The notes beneath the pieces are model-generated. The model made no database searches and was not told where the DNA came from. It saw only the letters and a program-made list of their open reading frames with translations. From contig CBIFVZ010000086.1 in assembly GCA_966185765.1 (NCBI GenBank), forward strand, positions 1 through 14,877: a DNA stretch of 14,877 bases, given 5' to 3'. Origin of the DNA: CBIFVZ01 sp966185765 (lineage in GTDB: Bacteria > Pseudomonadota > Gammaproteobacteria > Enterobacterales > Enterobacteriaceae). A program made the translations under genes and the position numbers. Shown here one piece after another: positions 1-6,818 of this stretch (position 1 is the stretch's first letter; the number at the start of each line of letters is the position of its first letter).

Positions 1-26
1 AAAGCCTTACAGGCGCATCAGAAAAA

Positions 27-60
27 CCTCCGGCTATGCCGGAGGATATTTATTTATTTT
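27..60 (+). terminator. Rho-independent terminator, probably of ihfA
   Basis: An 8-bp perfect stem (CCTCCGGC at 27-34 and GCCGGAGG at 38-45) closes a three-base TAT loop and is followed by a T-rich tail at 47-60. No gene end is visible in the window before it. In E. coli ihfA lies directly upstream of btuC in the same direction, so by synteny this most likely ends ihfA transcription. That assignment is inference; the hairpin itself is plain in the sequence. Confidence 0.65.
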
Positions 61-92
61 CACGGCGATTTGCGCCAGTGGCTGTAAACGCC

Positions 93-120
93 TTGCGCCG
101 CCGTAAACGGCTCGTAAAAT
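93..120 (+). promoter_or_regulatory. Possible btuC promoter
   Basis: A TAAAAT hexamer at 115-120 matches the -10 consensus at five of six bases. TTGCGC at 93-98 is a weak -35 with a 16-base spacer. Transcription would begin near 127, at or beside an upstream in-frame ATG (128), which argues for translation from the ATG at 155. A short inverted repeat GCCGT-AA-ACGGC at 100-111 lies in the spacer. No cobalamin riboswitch-like sequence is visible. This is a pattern match only. Confidence 0.3.
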
Positions 121-154
121 CAACCCCATGCTTTCAATACGTGAAAATTCTGTG

Positions 155-1132
155 ATGCTGCCTTTCATTGTCCAACAACGCCGTCGTGAACGCCGCTGGC
201 TTTTTTGTCTCACGGTGCTGCTGTTAATAGTGGCAATGTTCAGCTTGTGTGTGGGGGAGCGCTGGATTGGGCCGGGCGAATGGTGGGGCGAATCAGGCCA
301 GCTTTTTGTGGGGCAAATTCGGCTACCGCGCACGCTTGCTGTGCTCCTGGTGGGAGCGGCGCTTGCGGTTACCGGTGCGGCTATGCAGGCGCTGTTTGAT
401 AACCCGCTTGCGGAGCCAGGGTTACTGGGGGTTGCTAATGGGGCGGGCGTGGCGTTGGTTGGCGGCGTACTACTGGGCCAGGGCGCGTTACCGGACTGGG
501 GACTTGGTGCCTGCGCTATCGCCGGAGCGCTGGTAGCAACTTTGGTATTGCTACGCTTTGCGCGTCGCCATCTTTCCATTAGCCGTTTGCTGCTGGCAGG
601 TGTGGCGTTGGGGATAATCTGTAGCGCGCTGATGACCTGGGCGGTGTATTTCTCGACCAGCCTTGATCTGCGTCAGCTAATGTACTGGATGATGGGGGGC
701 TTTGGCGGCGTGAGTTGGGACCAGGGCTGGCTCATGGCGGCGCTGCTGCCGGTGCTTATCTGGTTATGTAGCTGTTCACGTGCGCTGAATTTGCTGGCGT
801 TAGGTGAAGTGTCTGCGCGTCAACTTGGTTTGCCGCTGTGGCTGTGGCGCAACCTGCTGGTGGCGTCGACCGGCTGGCTGGTCGGTGTCAGCGTGGCGCT
901 GGCGGGTGCCATCGGTTTTATTGGCCTGGTCATACCGCACATTCTGCGCCTGCGTGGCATGACCGATCATCGCATTCTGTTACCGGCAAGCGCCCTGGCC
1001 GGGGCCGTCACTTTGTTGCTGGCCGATATCATTGCCCGTCAGGCATTGATATCGGCAGAATTGCCTATCGGTGTTGTGACGGCCACGTTAGGGGCGCCGG
1101 TCTTTATCTGGTTACTACTAAAAACACGCTAA
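155..1132 (+). CDS. btuC: Vitamin B12 ABC transporter permease BtuC
   Basis: BtuC is the inner-membrane permease of the B12 importer. Two copies pair with two BtuD ATPases and take cobalamin from periplasmic BtuF. The product is a 325-residue, very hydrophobic protein of the FecCD/BtuC family (E. coli BtuC is 326 residues with about ten membrane helices). Recognisable segments are RLPRTLAVLLVGAAL near the N-terminus, the LAEPGLLGV block, the cytoplasmic coupling segment GEVSARQLG at residues 217-225, and IGFIGLVIPHILR, ending LGAPVFIWLLLKTR. An in-frame ATG at 128 would add nine residues. I chose the ATG at 155 because MLPFIVQQRRRERRWL then aligns with the start of E. coli BtuC without a gap. 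The ribosome site is weak. btuE follows after 30 bases, so the genes form a btuCED operon. Confidence 0.95.
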   Translation: MLPFIVQQRRRERRWLFCLTVLLLIVAMFSLCVGERWIGPGEWWGESGQLFVGQIRLPRTLAVLLVGAALAVTGAAMQALFDNPLAEPGLLGVANGAGVALVGGVLLGQGALPDWGLGACAIAGALVATLVLLRFARRHLSISRLLLAGVALGIICSALMTWAVYFSTSLDLRQLMYWMMGGFGGVSWDQGWLMAALLPVLIWLCSCSRALNLLALGEVSARQLGLPLWLWRNLLVASTGWLVGVSVALAGAIGFIGLVIPHILRLRGMTDHRILLPASALAGAVTLLLADIIARQALISAELPIGVVTATLGAPVFIWLLLKTR

Positions 1133-1162
1133 ATCTTCAACAATCATAATCAGGAGTACGCT

Positions 1163-1711
1163 ATGCAGGATATTCTGAATACCCCGGTGACAACCATTGA
1201 TGGTGAAAATACCACTCTCGCGCAGTGGCAGGGCAAAGTGCTACTTGTGGTCAATGTCGCCTCGAAATGTGGCCTGACGCCGCAGTACGAACAGCTGGAA
1301 GCATTACAGGAAGCTCGCGGCGCAGAAGGTTTCAGCGTGCTGGGCTTTCCCTGCAATCAGTTCCTGGGACAGGAGCCGGGCAGTGAAGAAGAGATCAAAA
1401 CGTTTTGTAGCATGACCTATGGTGTCACCTTTCCGCTGTTTAGCAAGGTAGAGGTTAATGGAAAGCAGCGTCACCCGTTATACCAGAAGTTGGTTGCCGC
1501 CGCGCCTGATGCCATCGCGCCGCAGGGCAGCGGTTTTTATGAGCGCATGGCCAGCAAAGGGCGAGCGCCGCAAGAGAAAGGCGACATTCTGTGGAATTTT
1601 GAAAAATTCCTGATTGGTCGTGATGGTCAGGTTGTCGCACGTTTCTCTCCGGACACCACGCCGGACGATCCTGCGCTGACGCAAGCCATTGATGCGGCAC
1701 TGGCGAAGTGA
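1163..1711 (+). CDS. btuE: Thiol (glutathione-type) peroxidase BtuE
   Basis: This 182-residue protein belongs to the glutathione peroxidase family. E. coli BtuE reduces hydrogen peroxide and organic peroxides, using thioredoxin better than glutathione. Active-site elements are visible: peroxidatic Cys36 in ASKCGLTPQY, Gln70 after GFPCNQF, and Trp144-Asn145 in WNFEKFL. Cys82 in KTFCSMTYGVTFP matches the resolving cysteine of the thioredoxin-dependent, non-selenium type. An AGGAG ribosome site at 1152-1156 sits six bases before the ATG. Its stop overlaps the btuD start by one base, so the two are translationally coupled. In E. coli it is not needed for B12 uptake despite its place in the operon; why it stays there is unexplained. 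Confidence 0.95.
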   Translation: MQDILNTPVTTIDGENTTLAQWQGKVLLVVNVASKCGLTPQYEQLEALQEARGAEGFSVLGFPCNQFLGQEPGSEEEIKTFCSMTYGVTFPLFSKVEVNGKQRHPLYQKLVAAAPDAIAPQGSGFYERMASKGRAPQEKGDILWNFEKFLIGRDGQVVARFSPDTTPDDPALTQAIDAALAK

Positions 1712-2460
1712 TGACAACACTTCTGCGCCTGGAGGGACTTGCACTGCACGGACGGGTTGGACCGACGCACGCACAGGTGCAGCGCGGTGAGTTATTACAT
1801 CTCATTGGTCCCAATGGTGCAGGTAAAAGCTCGCTGTTGGGACTGATGGCAGGTTTACTCACGGGTGAGGGGCGTATTATCTTTGACGATAAACCCCTCG
1901 CCGACTGGCTGCCAACGGATCTGGCGCGACGGCGGGCAATGTTGCACCAACAGCAGACGCCGCCATTTGCCATGCCGTTGTGGCATTTTTTGACCCTGCA
2001 CCAGCTTGATGACGCCTGTGAGGCAGCATTGCTTACACAGGCGCAGGCGTTTGGCCTTGAAGATAAGCTTAACAGGCGAGTCTCAGAACTCTCTGGTGGC
2101 GAATGGCAGCGTGCACGTCTGGCTGCGGCATTGCTGCAGCTTGGCAACCATGACTGTCTGAGCGGCAAACTGCTGTTGCTTGATGAACCGATGAACAGCT
2201 TGGATGTGGCGCAACAGAGCGCGTTGGACAGGCAATTACAAACGCTGTGTCGTGCGGGGGCTACGGTAGTGATGAGTAGCCACGATCTTAATTACAGCCT
2301 GCGTCACGCTGCAAGCGTGTGGTTGATTGAGCGGGGAAGACTGCTGGCACAGGGGAGGCCAGCAGACGTACTGACGCCGCAGAGGCTAACGCCCGTTTAT
2401 GATGTCCCGTTTCGTCGACTTGAGGTTGAGGGCGTTAAAGTGCTGATTTCATCGCATTAG
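1711..2460 (+). CDS. btuD: Vitamin B12 ABC transporter ATPase BtuD
   Basis: BtuD is the cytoplasmic ATPase that drives cobalamin import through BtuC. The 249-residue protein has every ABC motif in order: Walker A GPNGAGKSS (33-41), Q-loop region HQQQTPPF (79-86), signature LSGGEWQR (127-134), Walker B LLLLDEP (154-160), D-loop SLD (163-165) and the switch histidine in SSHD (His191). E. coli BtuD has the same length. A GTG at 1708 directly before the ATG could add one residue, but the ATG at 1711 is preferred: its A is the last base of the btuE stop (TGATG), a typical coupled start. It is the last gene of btuCED; 79 bases and a possible separate promoter precede nlpC. Confidence 0.96.
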   Translation: MTTLLRLEGLALHGRVGPTHAQVQRGELLHLIGPNGAGKSSLLGLMAGLLTGEGRIIFDDKPLADWLPTDLARRRAMLHQQQTPPFAMPLWHFLTLHQLDDACEAALLTQAQAFGLEDKLNRRVSELSGGEWQRARLAAALLQLGNHDCLSGKLLLLDEPMNSLDVAQQSALDRQLQTLCRAGATVVMSSHDLNYSLRHAASVWLIERGRLLAQGRPADVLTPQRLTPVYDVPFRRLEVEGVKVLISSH

Positions 2461-2472
2461 TGTCACAGAAAC

Positions 2473-2501
2473 TTGCCTGTACAACGAAACGCGGGCTAAA
2501 T
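2473..2501 (+). promoter_or_regulatory. Possible nlpC promoter
   Basis: TTGCCT at 2473-2478 and CTAAAT at 2496-2501, separated by 17 bases, resemble a sigma-70 promoter in the 79-base gap between btuD and nlpC. No terminator is visible after btuD, so nlpC could also be read from the btu operon. This is a pattern match only. Confidence 0.3.
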
Positions 2502-2539
2502 TAGCGAGAATAAGAAGAAAGCCAGAGGATTAACCTGAA

Positions 2540-3004
2540 ATGCGGCTGTGGTTATTGTTAGTGGCAACGCTGGTGCTGGTGGGCTGTAGCCACCATAGCG
2601 CACCGCCCCCAAACGCGCGACTCTCTGACTCTATCATGGTGATTGCGCAACTTAACGATCAGCTTAACAACTGGCGTGGTACGCCGTATCGCTACGGTGG
2701 CATGAGTCGGCGCGGTGTGGATTGCTCCGGGTTTGTGGCGCTGACTTTCAGTAGCCGTTTTGCGCTGGATTTGCCGCGTGAAACGCGTAGCCAGGCTGAG
2801 GTTGGCACCCGCATTGCCAAAGAAGAGCTATTGCCAGGCGATCTGGTATTCTTTAAAACCGGTAGCGGCGAAAACGGCCTGCATGTTGGTATTTATGATA
2901 CGGATAATCAGTTTATTCATGCCTCCACCAGCCGTGGCGTAATGCGTTCCTCACTCAACAACGTCTACTGGCGCGATAAATTCTGGCAGGCACGACGTAT
3001 CTGA
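2540..3004 (+). CDS. nlpC: NlpC/P60 family lipoprotein NlpC
   Basis: This 154-residue protein is the founding member of the NlpC/P60 peptidase family, whose members cut peptidoglycan stem peptides or related bonds. The N-terminus is a lipoprotein signal: MR, a hydrophobic stretch, then lipobox LVGC with lipidated Cys16. The following Ser-His gives no Asp+2 inner-membrane retention signal, so outer-membrane sorting is expected. The catalytic Cys62 lies in GVDCSGF, His115 in GLHVGIY, and His127 in QFIHAS is the likely third polar residue. An AGAGG ribosome site at 2524-2528 precedes the ATG by 11 bases. Length equals that of E. coli NlpC, whose exact substrate is, as far as I know, not settled. 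In E. coli ydiV follows; here selO follows directly. Confidence 0.95.
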   Translation: MRLWLLLVATLVLVGCSHHSAPPPNARLSDSIMVIAQLNDQLNNWRGTPYRYGGMSRRGVDCSGFVALTFSSRFALDLPRETRSQAEVGTRIAKEELLPGDLVFFKTGSGENGLHVGIYDTDNQFIHASTSRGVMRSSLNNVYWRDKFWQARRI

Positions 3005-3036
3005 ATAACCCCCGCCGTACTCCGTGTTTAAATCCT

Positions 3037-3061
3037 GCGCCAGCGGCTACACTGGCGCCAG
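3037..3061 (+). promoter_or_regulatory. Hairpin abutting the selO ribosome-binding site
   Basis: GCGCCAG at 3037-3043 pairs perfectly with CTGGCGC at 3052-3058, and the AGGAGG ribosome site of selO starts at 3060. A competing 10-base palindrome CTGGCGCCAG (3052-3061) reaches into that ribosome site. No T-run follows, so it is not a terminator. Folding so close to the ribosome site could tune selO translation, but no function is shown. Confidence 0.35.
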
Positions 3062-3069
3062 GAGGCACA

Positions 3070-4509
3070 ATGACAACTCACCCTGAATTTAATAATACCT
3101 GGCACGACAGGCTGCCGGATTTTTATACTGCGCTGGATCCCACACCGCTCGATAATGCTCGTCTGCTGTGGCATAACACCGCGCTGGCGCGTGAGCTGGG
3201 ACTTGATGCTTCGCTGTTTAGCGATGCGGGCATCTGGGGCGGTGAGGTGCTGTTGCCTGGCATGCAGCCCCTGGCCCAGGTATACAGCGGCCATCAGTTC
3301 GGCGTATGGGCCGGACAGCTGGGTGACGGGCGCGGCATTCTACTCGGTGAACAGCGTTTGCATGATGGCAGGCAGTATGACTGGCATCTTAAAGGTGCTG
3401 GCCTCACGCCGTATTCGCGCAAGGGCGATGGCCGGGCGGTGGTGCGCTCAAGCGTGCGAGAGGCGCTGGCATCGGAGGCGCTACATCACTTAGGCATTCC
3501 TACAACCCGGGCATTGAGTATTGTCACCAGCGACACACCGGTTTACCGCGAAAGTGTCGAGCGCGGTGCCATGCTGATGCGTATTGCAAAAAGCCACCTG
3601 CGCTTTGGTCACGTTGAACATTTTTACTACCGCCGAGAGCCAGACAAGGTACAGCAACTGGTCGATTATGCCATTGAGCGGCACTGGCCGCAGTGGGTAG
3701 CGGAGTCTGACCGTTACCTGCTGTGGTTTCGTGATGTAGTGGCGCGTACTGCCCGGTTAATTGCGCAGTGGCAATGTGTGGGTTTTGCGCACGGTGTAAT
3801 GAATACCGACAATATGTCGCTGCTCGGGCTAACCATCGACTATGGCCCGTACGGTTTTCTGGACGACTGGCAGCCGGGTTTTATCTGCAACCATTCTGAT
3901 CACCAGGGGCGTTACGCGTTTGATAACCAACCGGCCGTAGGGCTATGGAACCTGCAACGCCTCGCGCAGGCCCTGTCAGTGCTGATTGATGTGGATGGGC
4001 TTAATGATGCGCTCGGTGGTTATCAGGAGACGTTAATGCGTGAATATGGCCTGCGTATGCGTGCGAAGCTTGGATTTATGACGCCGCAGCAGGATGACAA
4101 CACGCTACTAAGCGAACTGCTGGCGCTGATGGAGAAAGAGGGCAGCGATTTTACCCGCACGTTCCGGCTGTTGAGCGAGACCGGGCAACAACAGGCAGCA
4201 TCGCCATTGCGCGATGAATTTATCGATCGTACATCCTTTGACGCCTGGTTTGGGCGCTACAGACGCAGACTTGAGTGTGATGGCGTTGATGATAACGTGC
4301 GCCAACAGGCGATGAAAGCAGTGAACCCGGCAGTGGTGCTGCGCAACTGGCTGGCGCAGCGGGCGATAGAAGGAGCCGAGCGTGATGACCCGGCAAAACT
4401 CGAGCAACTGTTGGCGGCGTTAAGTAATCCGTTTGCCGACAGGGATGATGACTACGTGCGTCGCCCGCCAGACTGGGGCCGGCACCTTGAGGTCAGCTGT
4501 TCAAGTTAA
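3070..4509 (+). CDS. selO: Protein adenylyltransferase SelO (YdiU)
   Basis: SelO is a pseudokinase-fold enzyme that transfers AMP from ATP to Ser, Thr or Tyr of proteins and is linked to redox stress. The 479-residue product matches E. coli YdiU (478) end to end. Visible conserved blocks are YSGHQFGVWAGQLGDGRG (72-89), WHLKGAGLTPYSR with Lys108 (105-117), the RESV/GAMLMRI region, HGVMNTDNMS with likely catalytic Asp247 (241-250), and the metal-binding DYGPYGFLD (257-265). The C-terminus is EVSCSS: Cys477 stands where animal SelO has selenocysteine, and Cys273 is placed to form the redox disulfide described for E. coli. The AGGAGG ribosome site fixes the start. It follows nlpC by 65 bases and ends at a terminator shared with aroH. 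Confidence 0.96.
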   Translation: MTTHPEFNNTWHDRLPDFYTALDPTPLDNARLLWHNTALARELGLDASLFSDAGIWGGEVLLPGMQPLAQVYSGHQFGVWAGQLGDGRGILLGEQRLHDGRQYDWHLKGAGLTPYSRKGDGRAVVRSSVREALASEALHHLGIPTTRALSIVTSDTPVYRESVERGAMLMRIAKSHLRFGHVEHFYYRREPDKVQQLVDYAIERHWPQWVAESDRYLLWFRDVVARTARLIAQWQCVGFAHGVMNTDNMSLLGLTIDYGPYGFLDDWQPGFICNHSDHQGRYAFDNQPAVGLWNLQRLAQALSVLIDVDGLNDALGGYQETLMREYGLRMRAKLGFMTPQQDDNTLLSELLALMEKEGSDFTRTFRLLSETGQQQAASPLRDEFIDRTSFDAWFGRYRRRLECDGVDDNVRQQAMKAVNPAVVLRNWLAQRAIEGAERDDPAKLEQLLAALSNPFADRDDDYVRRPPDWGRHLEVSCSS

Positions 4510-4560
4510 AATCCACGCCAGCCTTAACAGGTTGCGCCGAATGTGTATTAGTTAGACGAG

Positions 4561-4584
4561 AAATCCGCCGAAAAGGCGGATTTT
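4561..4584. terminator. Bidirectional terminator between selO and aroH
   Basis: A 9-bp perfect stem AAATCCGCC (4561-4569) and GGCGGATTT (4575-4583) closes a GAAAA loop. It has T residues on the + strand 3' side, and its A-rich left flank supplies T residues for the minus strand. It sits between convergent selO and aroH and can serve both. The gap has no room for hemP/ydiE, which lies here in E. coli. Confidence 0.82.
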
Positions 4585-4603
4585 CATTCAGGAAGCGGGG
4601 TGC

Positions 4604-5650
4604 TTAAAAACGGCTGTCGACAGCCGCAGCAAGCGTTGCCAGCAGTGCTTCGCTTTGTGCCCAGCTCAGACATGGATCGGTAATTGATTTGCCATAGACC
4701 AGAGGCTCGCCGCTGACAATGGGTTGGGTACCTTCTTCAATAAAGCTTTCCACCATAACGCCTGCCACAGCACGCGATCCAGCGCGTATCTGCTGGCAAA
4801 TGTCTTCGCACACGTCGAGCTGGCGGCGATGCTGCTTCTGGCAGTTACCGTGGCTGAAGTCCACTACCAGATGTTCGGGTAAATTAAATTCGTGCAGGCT
4901 GGCGCAGGCTGTAGCCACATCTTCGGCGTAGTAGTTGGGACGTTTGCCGCCACGCATAATGATATGGCCGTGTGGGTTGCCGCTGGTCTGGTAGATGGTC
5001 ATCTGACCGTGCTTATCCGGCGAGAGGAACATATGGCTGACGCGTGAGGCGCGTATCGCGTCGACGGCGATACGGGTATTGCCGTCGGTGCCGTTTTTAA
5101 ACCCTACCGGGCAGGAGAGCGCAGAGGCCATTTCGCGGTGGATCTGGCTTTCAGTGGTGCGTGCGCCGATTGCGCCCCAGCTGATAAGGTCGGCGATAAA
5201 CTGGCCTGTCACCATGTCCAGAAATTCGGTGGCGGTCGGGACGCCCAGTTCGTTGACTTGCAACAGCAGGCGGCGGGCCTGCTCAAGCCCGGCGTTAACG
5301 CGACAGCTACCGTTAAGATCCGGATCGGAAATCAGTCCTTTCCATCCCACCACGGTGCGAGGTTTCTCGAAATAGGTACGCATAACGATTTCAAGGCGGT
5401 GGCCGTAACGTTCACGCATACCCAGCAGGCGACGTGCGTAATCGAGCGCGGCATCGGGATCGTGGATGGAGCAGGGGCCAATAATGACCAGGAGCCGTTT
5501 GTCTTCACCATTAAGAATATGCTCAATGCGGCGGCGTGCGGTGTTGACGTGTGTTGCCACCGCGTCGGTGACGGGATAACGCCCGGCAAGTTCAGCTGGC
5601 GTAACCAGACTGTCAATGCGGGCGCTGCGCAGTTCATCTGTTTTATTCAT
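4604..5650 (-). CDS. aroH: DAHP synthase, tryptophan-sensitive (AroH)
   Basis: AroH condenses phosphoenolpyruvate and erythrose 4-phosphate to DAHP, the first step of the shikimate pathway. The product has 348 residues, the length of E. coli AroH. The class I signature is clear: GPCSIHD (58-64) with metal ligand Cys60, MRTYFEKPRTVVGWKGLISDP, the TEFLDMVTGQFIADLISWGAIGARTTESQ block, KNGTDGN, and DFSHGNC with a metal-binding His. The N-terminus MNKTDELRSARI resembles AroH rather than AroF or AroG, and the TrpR-type operator upstream agrees. The ATG is preceded by GAGA on the minus strand. The leader of about 125 bases shows no obvious Trp-rich leader peptide. AroH draws on the PEP that neighbouring ppsA can produce. 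Confidence 0.95.
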   Translation of the reverse strand: MNKTDELRSARIDSLVTPAELAGRYPVTDAVATHVNTARRRIEHILNGEDKRLLVIIGPCSIHDPDAALDYARRLLGMRERYGHRLEIVMRTYFEKPRTVVGWKGLISDPDLNGSCRVNAGLEQARRLLLQVNELGVPTATEFLDMVTGQFIADLISWGAIGARTTESQIHREMASALSCPVGFKNGTDGNTRIAVDAIRASRVSHMFLSPDKHGQMTIYQTSGNPHGHIIMRGGKRPNYYAEDVATACASLHEFNLPEHLVVDFSHGNCQKQHRRQLDVCEDICQQIRAGSRAVAGVMVESFIEEGTQPIVSGEPLVYGKSITDPCLSWAQSEALLATLAAAVDSRF

Positions 5651-5696
5651 GTGGTATCTCAGAATCAGTGACTTCTCTGCGGCAGATATGCCGGGA

Positions 5697-5712
5697 AGTG
5701 ATGGCGATCACG
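5697..5712. promoter_or_regulatory. CRP-like inverted repeat in the aroH leader
   Basis: GTGAT-GGCG-ATCAC at 5698-5711 keeps all ten core bases of the CRP consensus (GTGAT-N4-ATCAC). The outermost bases differ: A instead of T on the left and G instead of A on the right. It lies 47 bases upstream of the aroH ATG, downstream of the promoter inferred from the TrpR operator, so it would act as a roadblock, a second-promoter site or an RNA hairpin. No good -10 fits a class I or II position relative to it. Confidence 0.35.
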
Positions 5713-5781
5713 ATAAACCAATTTGTGCTGCATTTAAACGTACTGAAAGGTTCATCTGCCAGTTGTGAGACACCGTATCAC

Positions 5782-5787
5782 AGAATA
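5782..5787 (-). promoter_or_regulatory. Likely aroH promoter -10 element
   Basis: TATTCT on the minus strand matches the -10 consensus at four of six bases and places transcription start near 5775. The TrpR operator then covers about -23 to -40, including the -35 region, which fits repression of aroH in E. coli. The -35 itself is poor. A TGTGA-N9-TCACA inverted repeat at 5764-5782 straddles the inferred start. Confidence 0.45.
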
Positions 5788-5797
5788 TTGCGCTATA

Positions 5798-5815
5798 AAA
5801 CTAGTTTGCTAGTAC
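5798..5815. promoter_or_regulatory. TrpR operator of aroH
   Basis: The sequence AACTAGTTTGCTAGTAC has two CTAG half-site cores (5801-5804 and 5809-5812) separated by four bases, the spacing of the trp operator (ACTAGTTAACTAGT). TrpR bound to tryptophan would repress aroH. The right half-site contains the TAG stop codon of ppsR (5811-5809 on the minus strand), so one stretch serves as operator and gene end. Confidence 0.82.
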
Positions 5816-6642
5816 ATGCGGCGGCTCAATCCGGCGATGTCCATAATCTTGGTGGCAATTTCTTCCACTGAGTAATTGGTACTGTTGAGATAGCGAATCT
5901 GATGCTTACGATATAGCGCCTCTACTTCCGCGACTTCCATGCGGCACTGGCGTAGCGAAGCATAGCGGCTATTTTCACGGCGCTCTTCACGAATGGCCGC
6001 CAATCGCTCAGGGTTGATAGTCAGCCCAAACAGTTTGTGTTGTAACGGTTTGAGGGCGGCGGGAAGCTGCAGATTATCCATGTCATCGGCAATAAACGGA
6101 TAGTTGGCTGCACGGATGCCGTATTGCATGGCCAGATACAGGCTGGTGGGCGTTTTCCCACAACGTGAGACGCCCAGCAAAATCACCTGCGCCTGGTCGA
6201 GGTTACGCATAGAAATACCGTCATCGTGCGCCAGCGTATAGTCAATGGCGGCAATACGGGCGTCGTAGCGGTTCAGGTTGCCGGGGGTAAGGCCGTGGGT
6301 GCGGTGCGCGACGGGCGTCGGATCAAGTTTCAGCTCACTTTGTAGCGGTGCAACCAGTGCCTGTACGATGTCCTGACAAAATCCCTCGCTTTCCATAATA
6401 ATGCTGCGAATCTCAGGCAGCACGATGGAAAAAAAGACCAGAGGGCGCTCACCGGTTTGTTGCCAGATAGCATCAATCTGCTCTTTCACCGCGCGGGCGC
6501 GGCTTTCGGTCTCGACAAAAGGCAACGTAATGCTGTTAATGGTGACCGGGAATTGCGAGAGTACCGCATGGCCTAGTACTTCGGCAGTAATCGCGGTACC
6601 GTCAGAAATATAAAAGACGTGACGGTCAACAAACGTATCCAT
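5809..6642 (-). CDS. ppsR: PEP synthase regulatory protein PpsR
   Basis: PpsR is a DUF299-family bifunctional enzyme. It inactivates PEP synthase by ADP-dependent phosphorylation of a Thr next to the catalytic His, and reactivates it by Pi-dependent dephosphorylation. The 277-residue product aligns without gaps to E. coli PpsR as I recall it. The P-loop GVSRCGKT lies at residues 157-164, and the C-terminal block ENSRYASLRQC...STNYSVEEIATKI is intact. A longer frame would start at 6672. I chose the ATG at 6642 because AAGGA lies eight bases before it and MDTFVDRHVFYISDG matches the E. coli start. It is divergent from its target ppsA. Its TAG stop lies inside the aroH TrpR operator. Confidence 0.96.
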   Translation of the reverse strand: MDTFVDRHVFYISDGTAITAEVLGHAVLSQFPVTINSITLPFVETESRARAVKEQIDAIWQQTGERPLVFFSIVLPEIRSIIMESEGFCQDIVQALVAPLQSELKLDPTPVAHRTHGLTPGNLNRYDARIAAIDYTLAHDDGISMRNLDQAQVILLGVSRCGKTPTSLYLAMQYGIRAANYPFIADDMDNLQLPAALKPLQHKLFGLTINPERLAAIREERRENSRYASLRQCRMEVAEVEALYRKHQIRYLNSTNYSVEEIATKIMDIAGLSRRMY

Positions 6643-6675
6643 GACCCTGTTCCTTAAATGATGAAATGTCATTGA

Positions 6676-6681
6676 AGTATA
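6676..6681 (-). promoter_or_regulatory. Possible ppsR -10 element
   Basis: TATACT on the minus strand (five of six consensus bases) would start transcription near 6670, giving a leader of about 28 bases to the ppsR ATG. No convincing -35 is found at 16-18 bases upstream. Confidence 0.35.
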
Positions 6682-6818
6682 AATTAAAACAATTTGTTAA
6701 GTCGGGGAATAGCCTGCAGCCGGTTAAATCTGAAAAGCCGCTTTCCGTATCAATGAACCCAATGATTCATTTATATTGGTGATATAAAAGCCGCGCATCG
6801 ATTAAGGATTAATTGCAT

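Noticed and set aside
128..154. Nine-residue N-terminal extension of BtuC from the ATG at 128
   Set aside because: The likely transcription start falls at about 127, and the ATG at 155 aligns directly with the E. coli BtuC N-terminus.
34..579. 181-codon open frame on the minus strand opposite btuC
   Set aside because: It is low-complexity (Ala, Pro, Ser, Thr rich), has no recognisable domain, and lies antisense to a clear btuC.
1455..2168. 237-codon open frame on the minus strand opposite btuE and btuD
   Set aside because: It crosses two well-supported genes and has Cys, Arg and Ser-rich composition typical of an antisense shadow.
4504..4509. SelO C-terminus as a possible selenocysteine site
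   Set aside because: The codon is TGT (Cys477), not TGA. Bacterial SelO normally has Cys where animal proteins have selenocysteine.
6643..6672. Ten-residue extension of PpsR from the ATG at 6672
   Set aside because: The extra codons cover the AAGGA ribosome site of the ATG at 6642, and the resulting N-terminus is not found in the E. coli protein.
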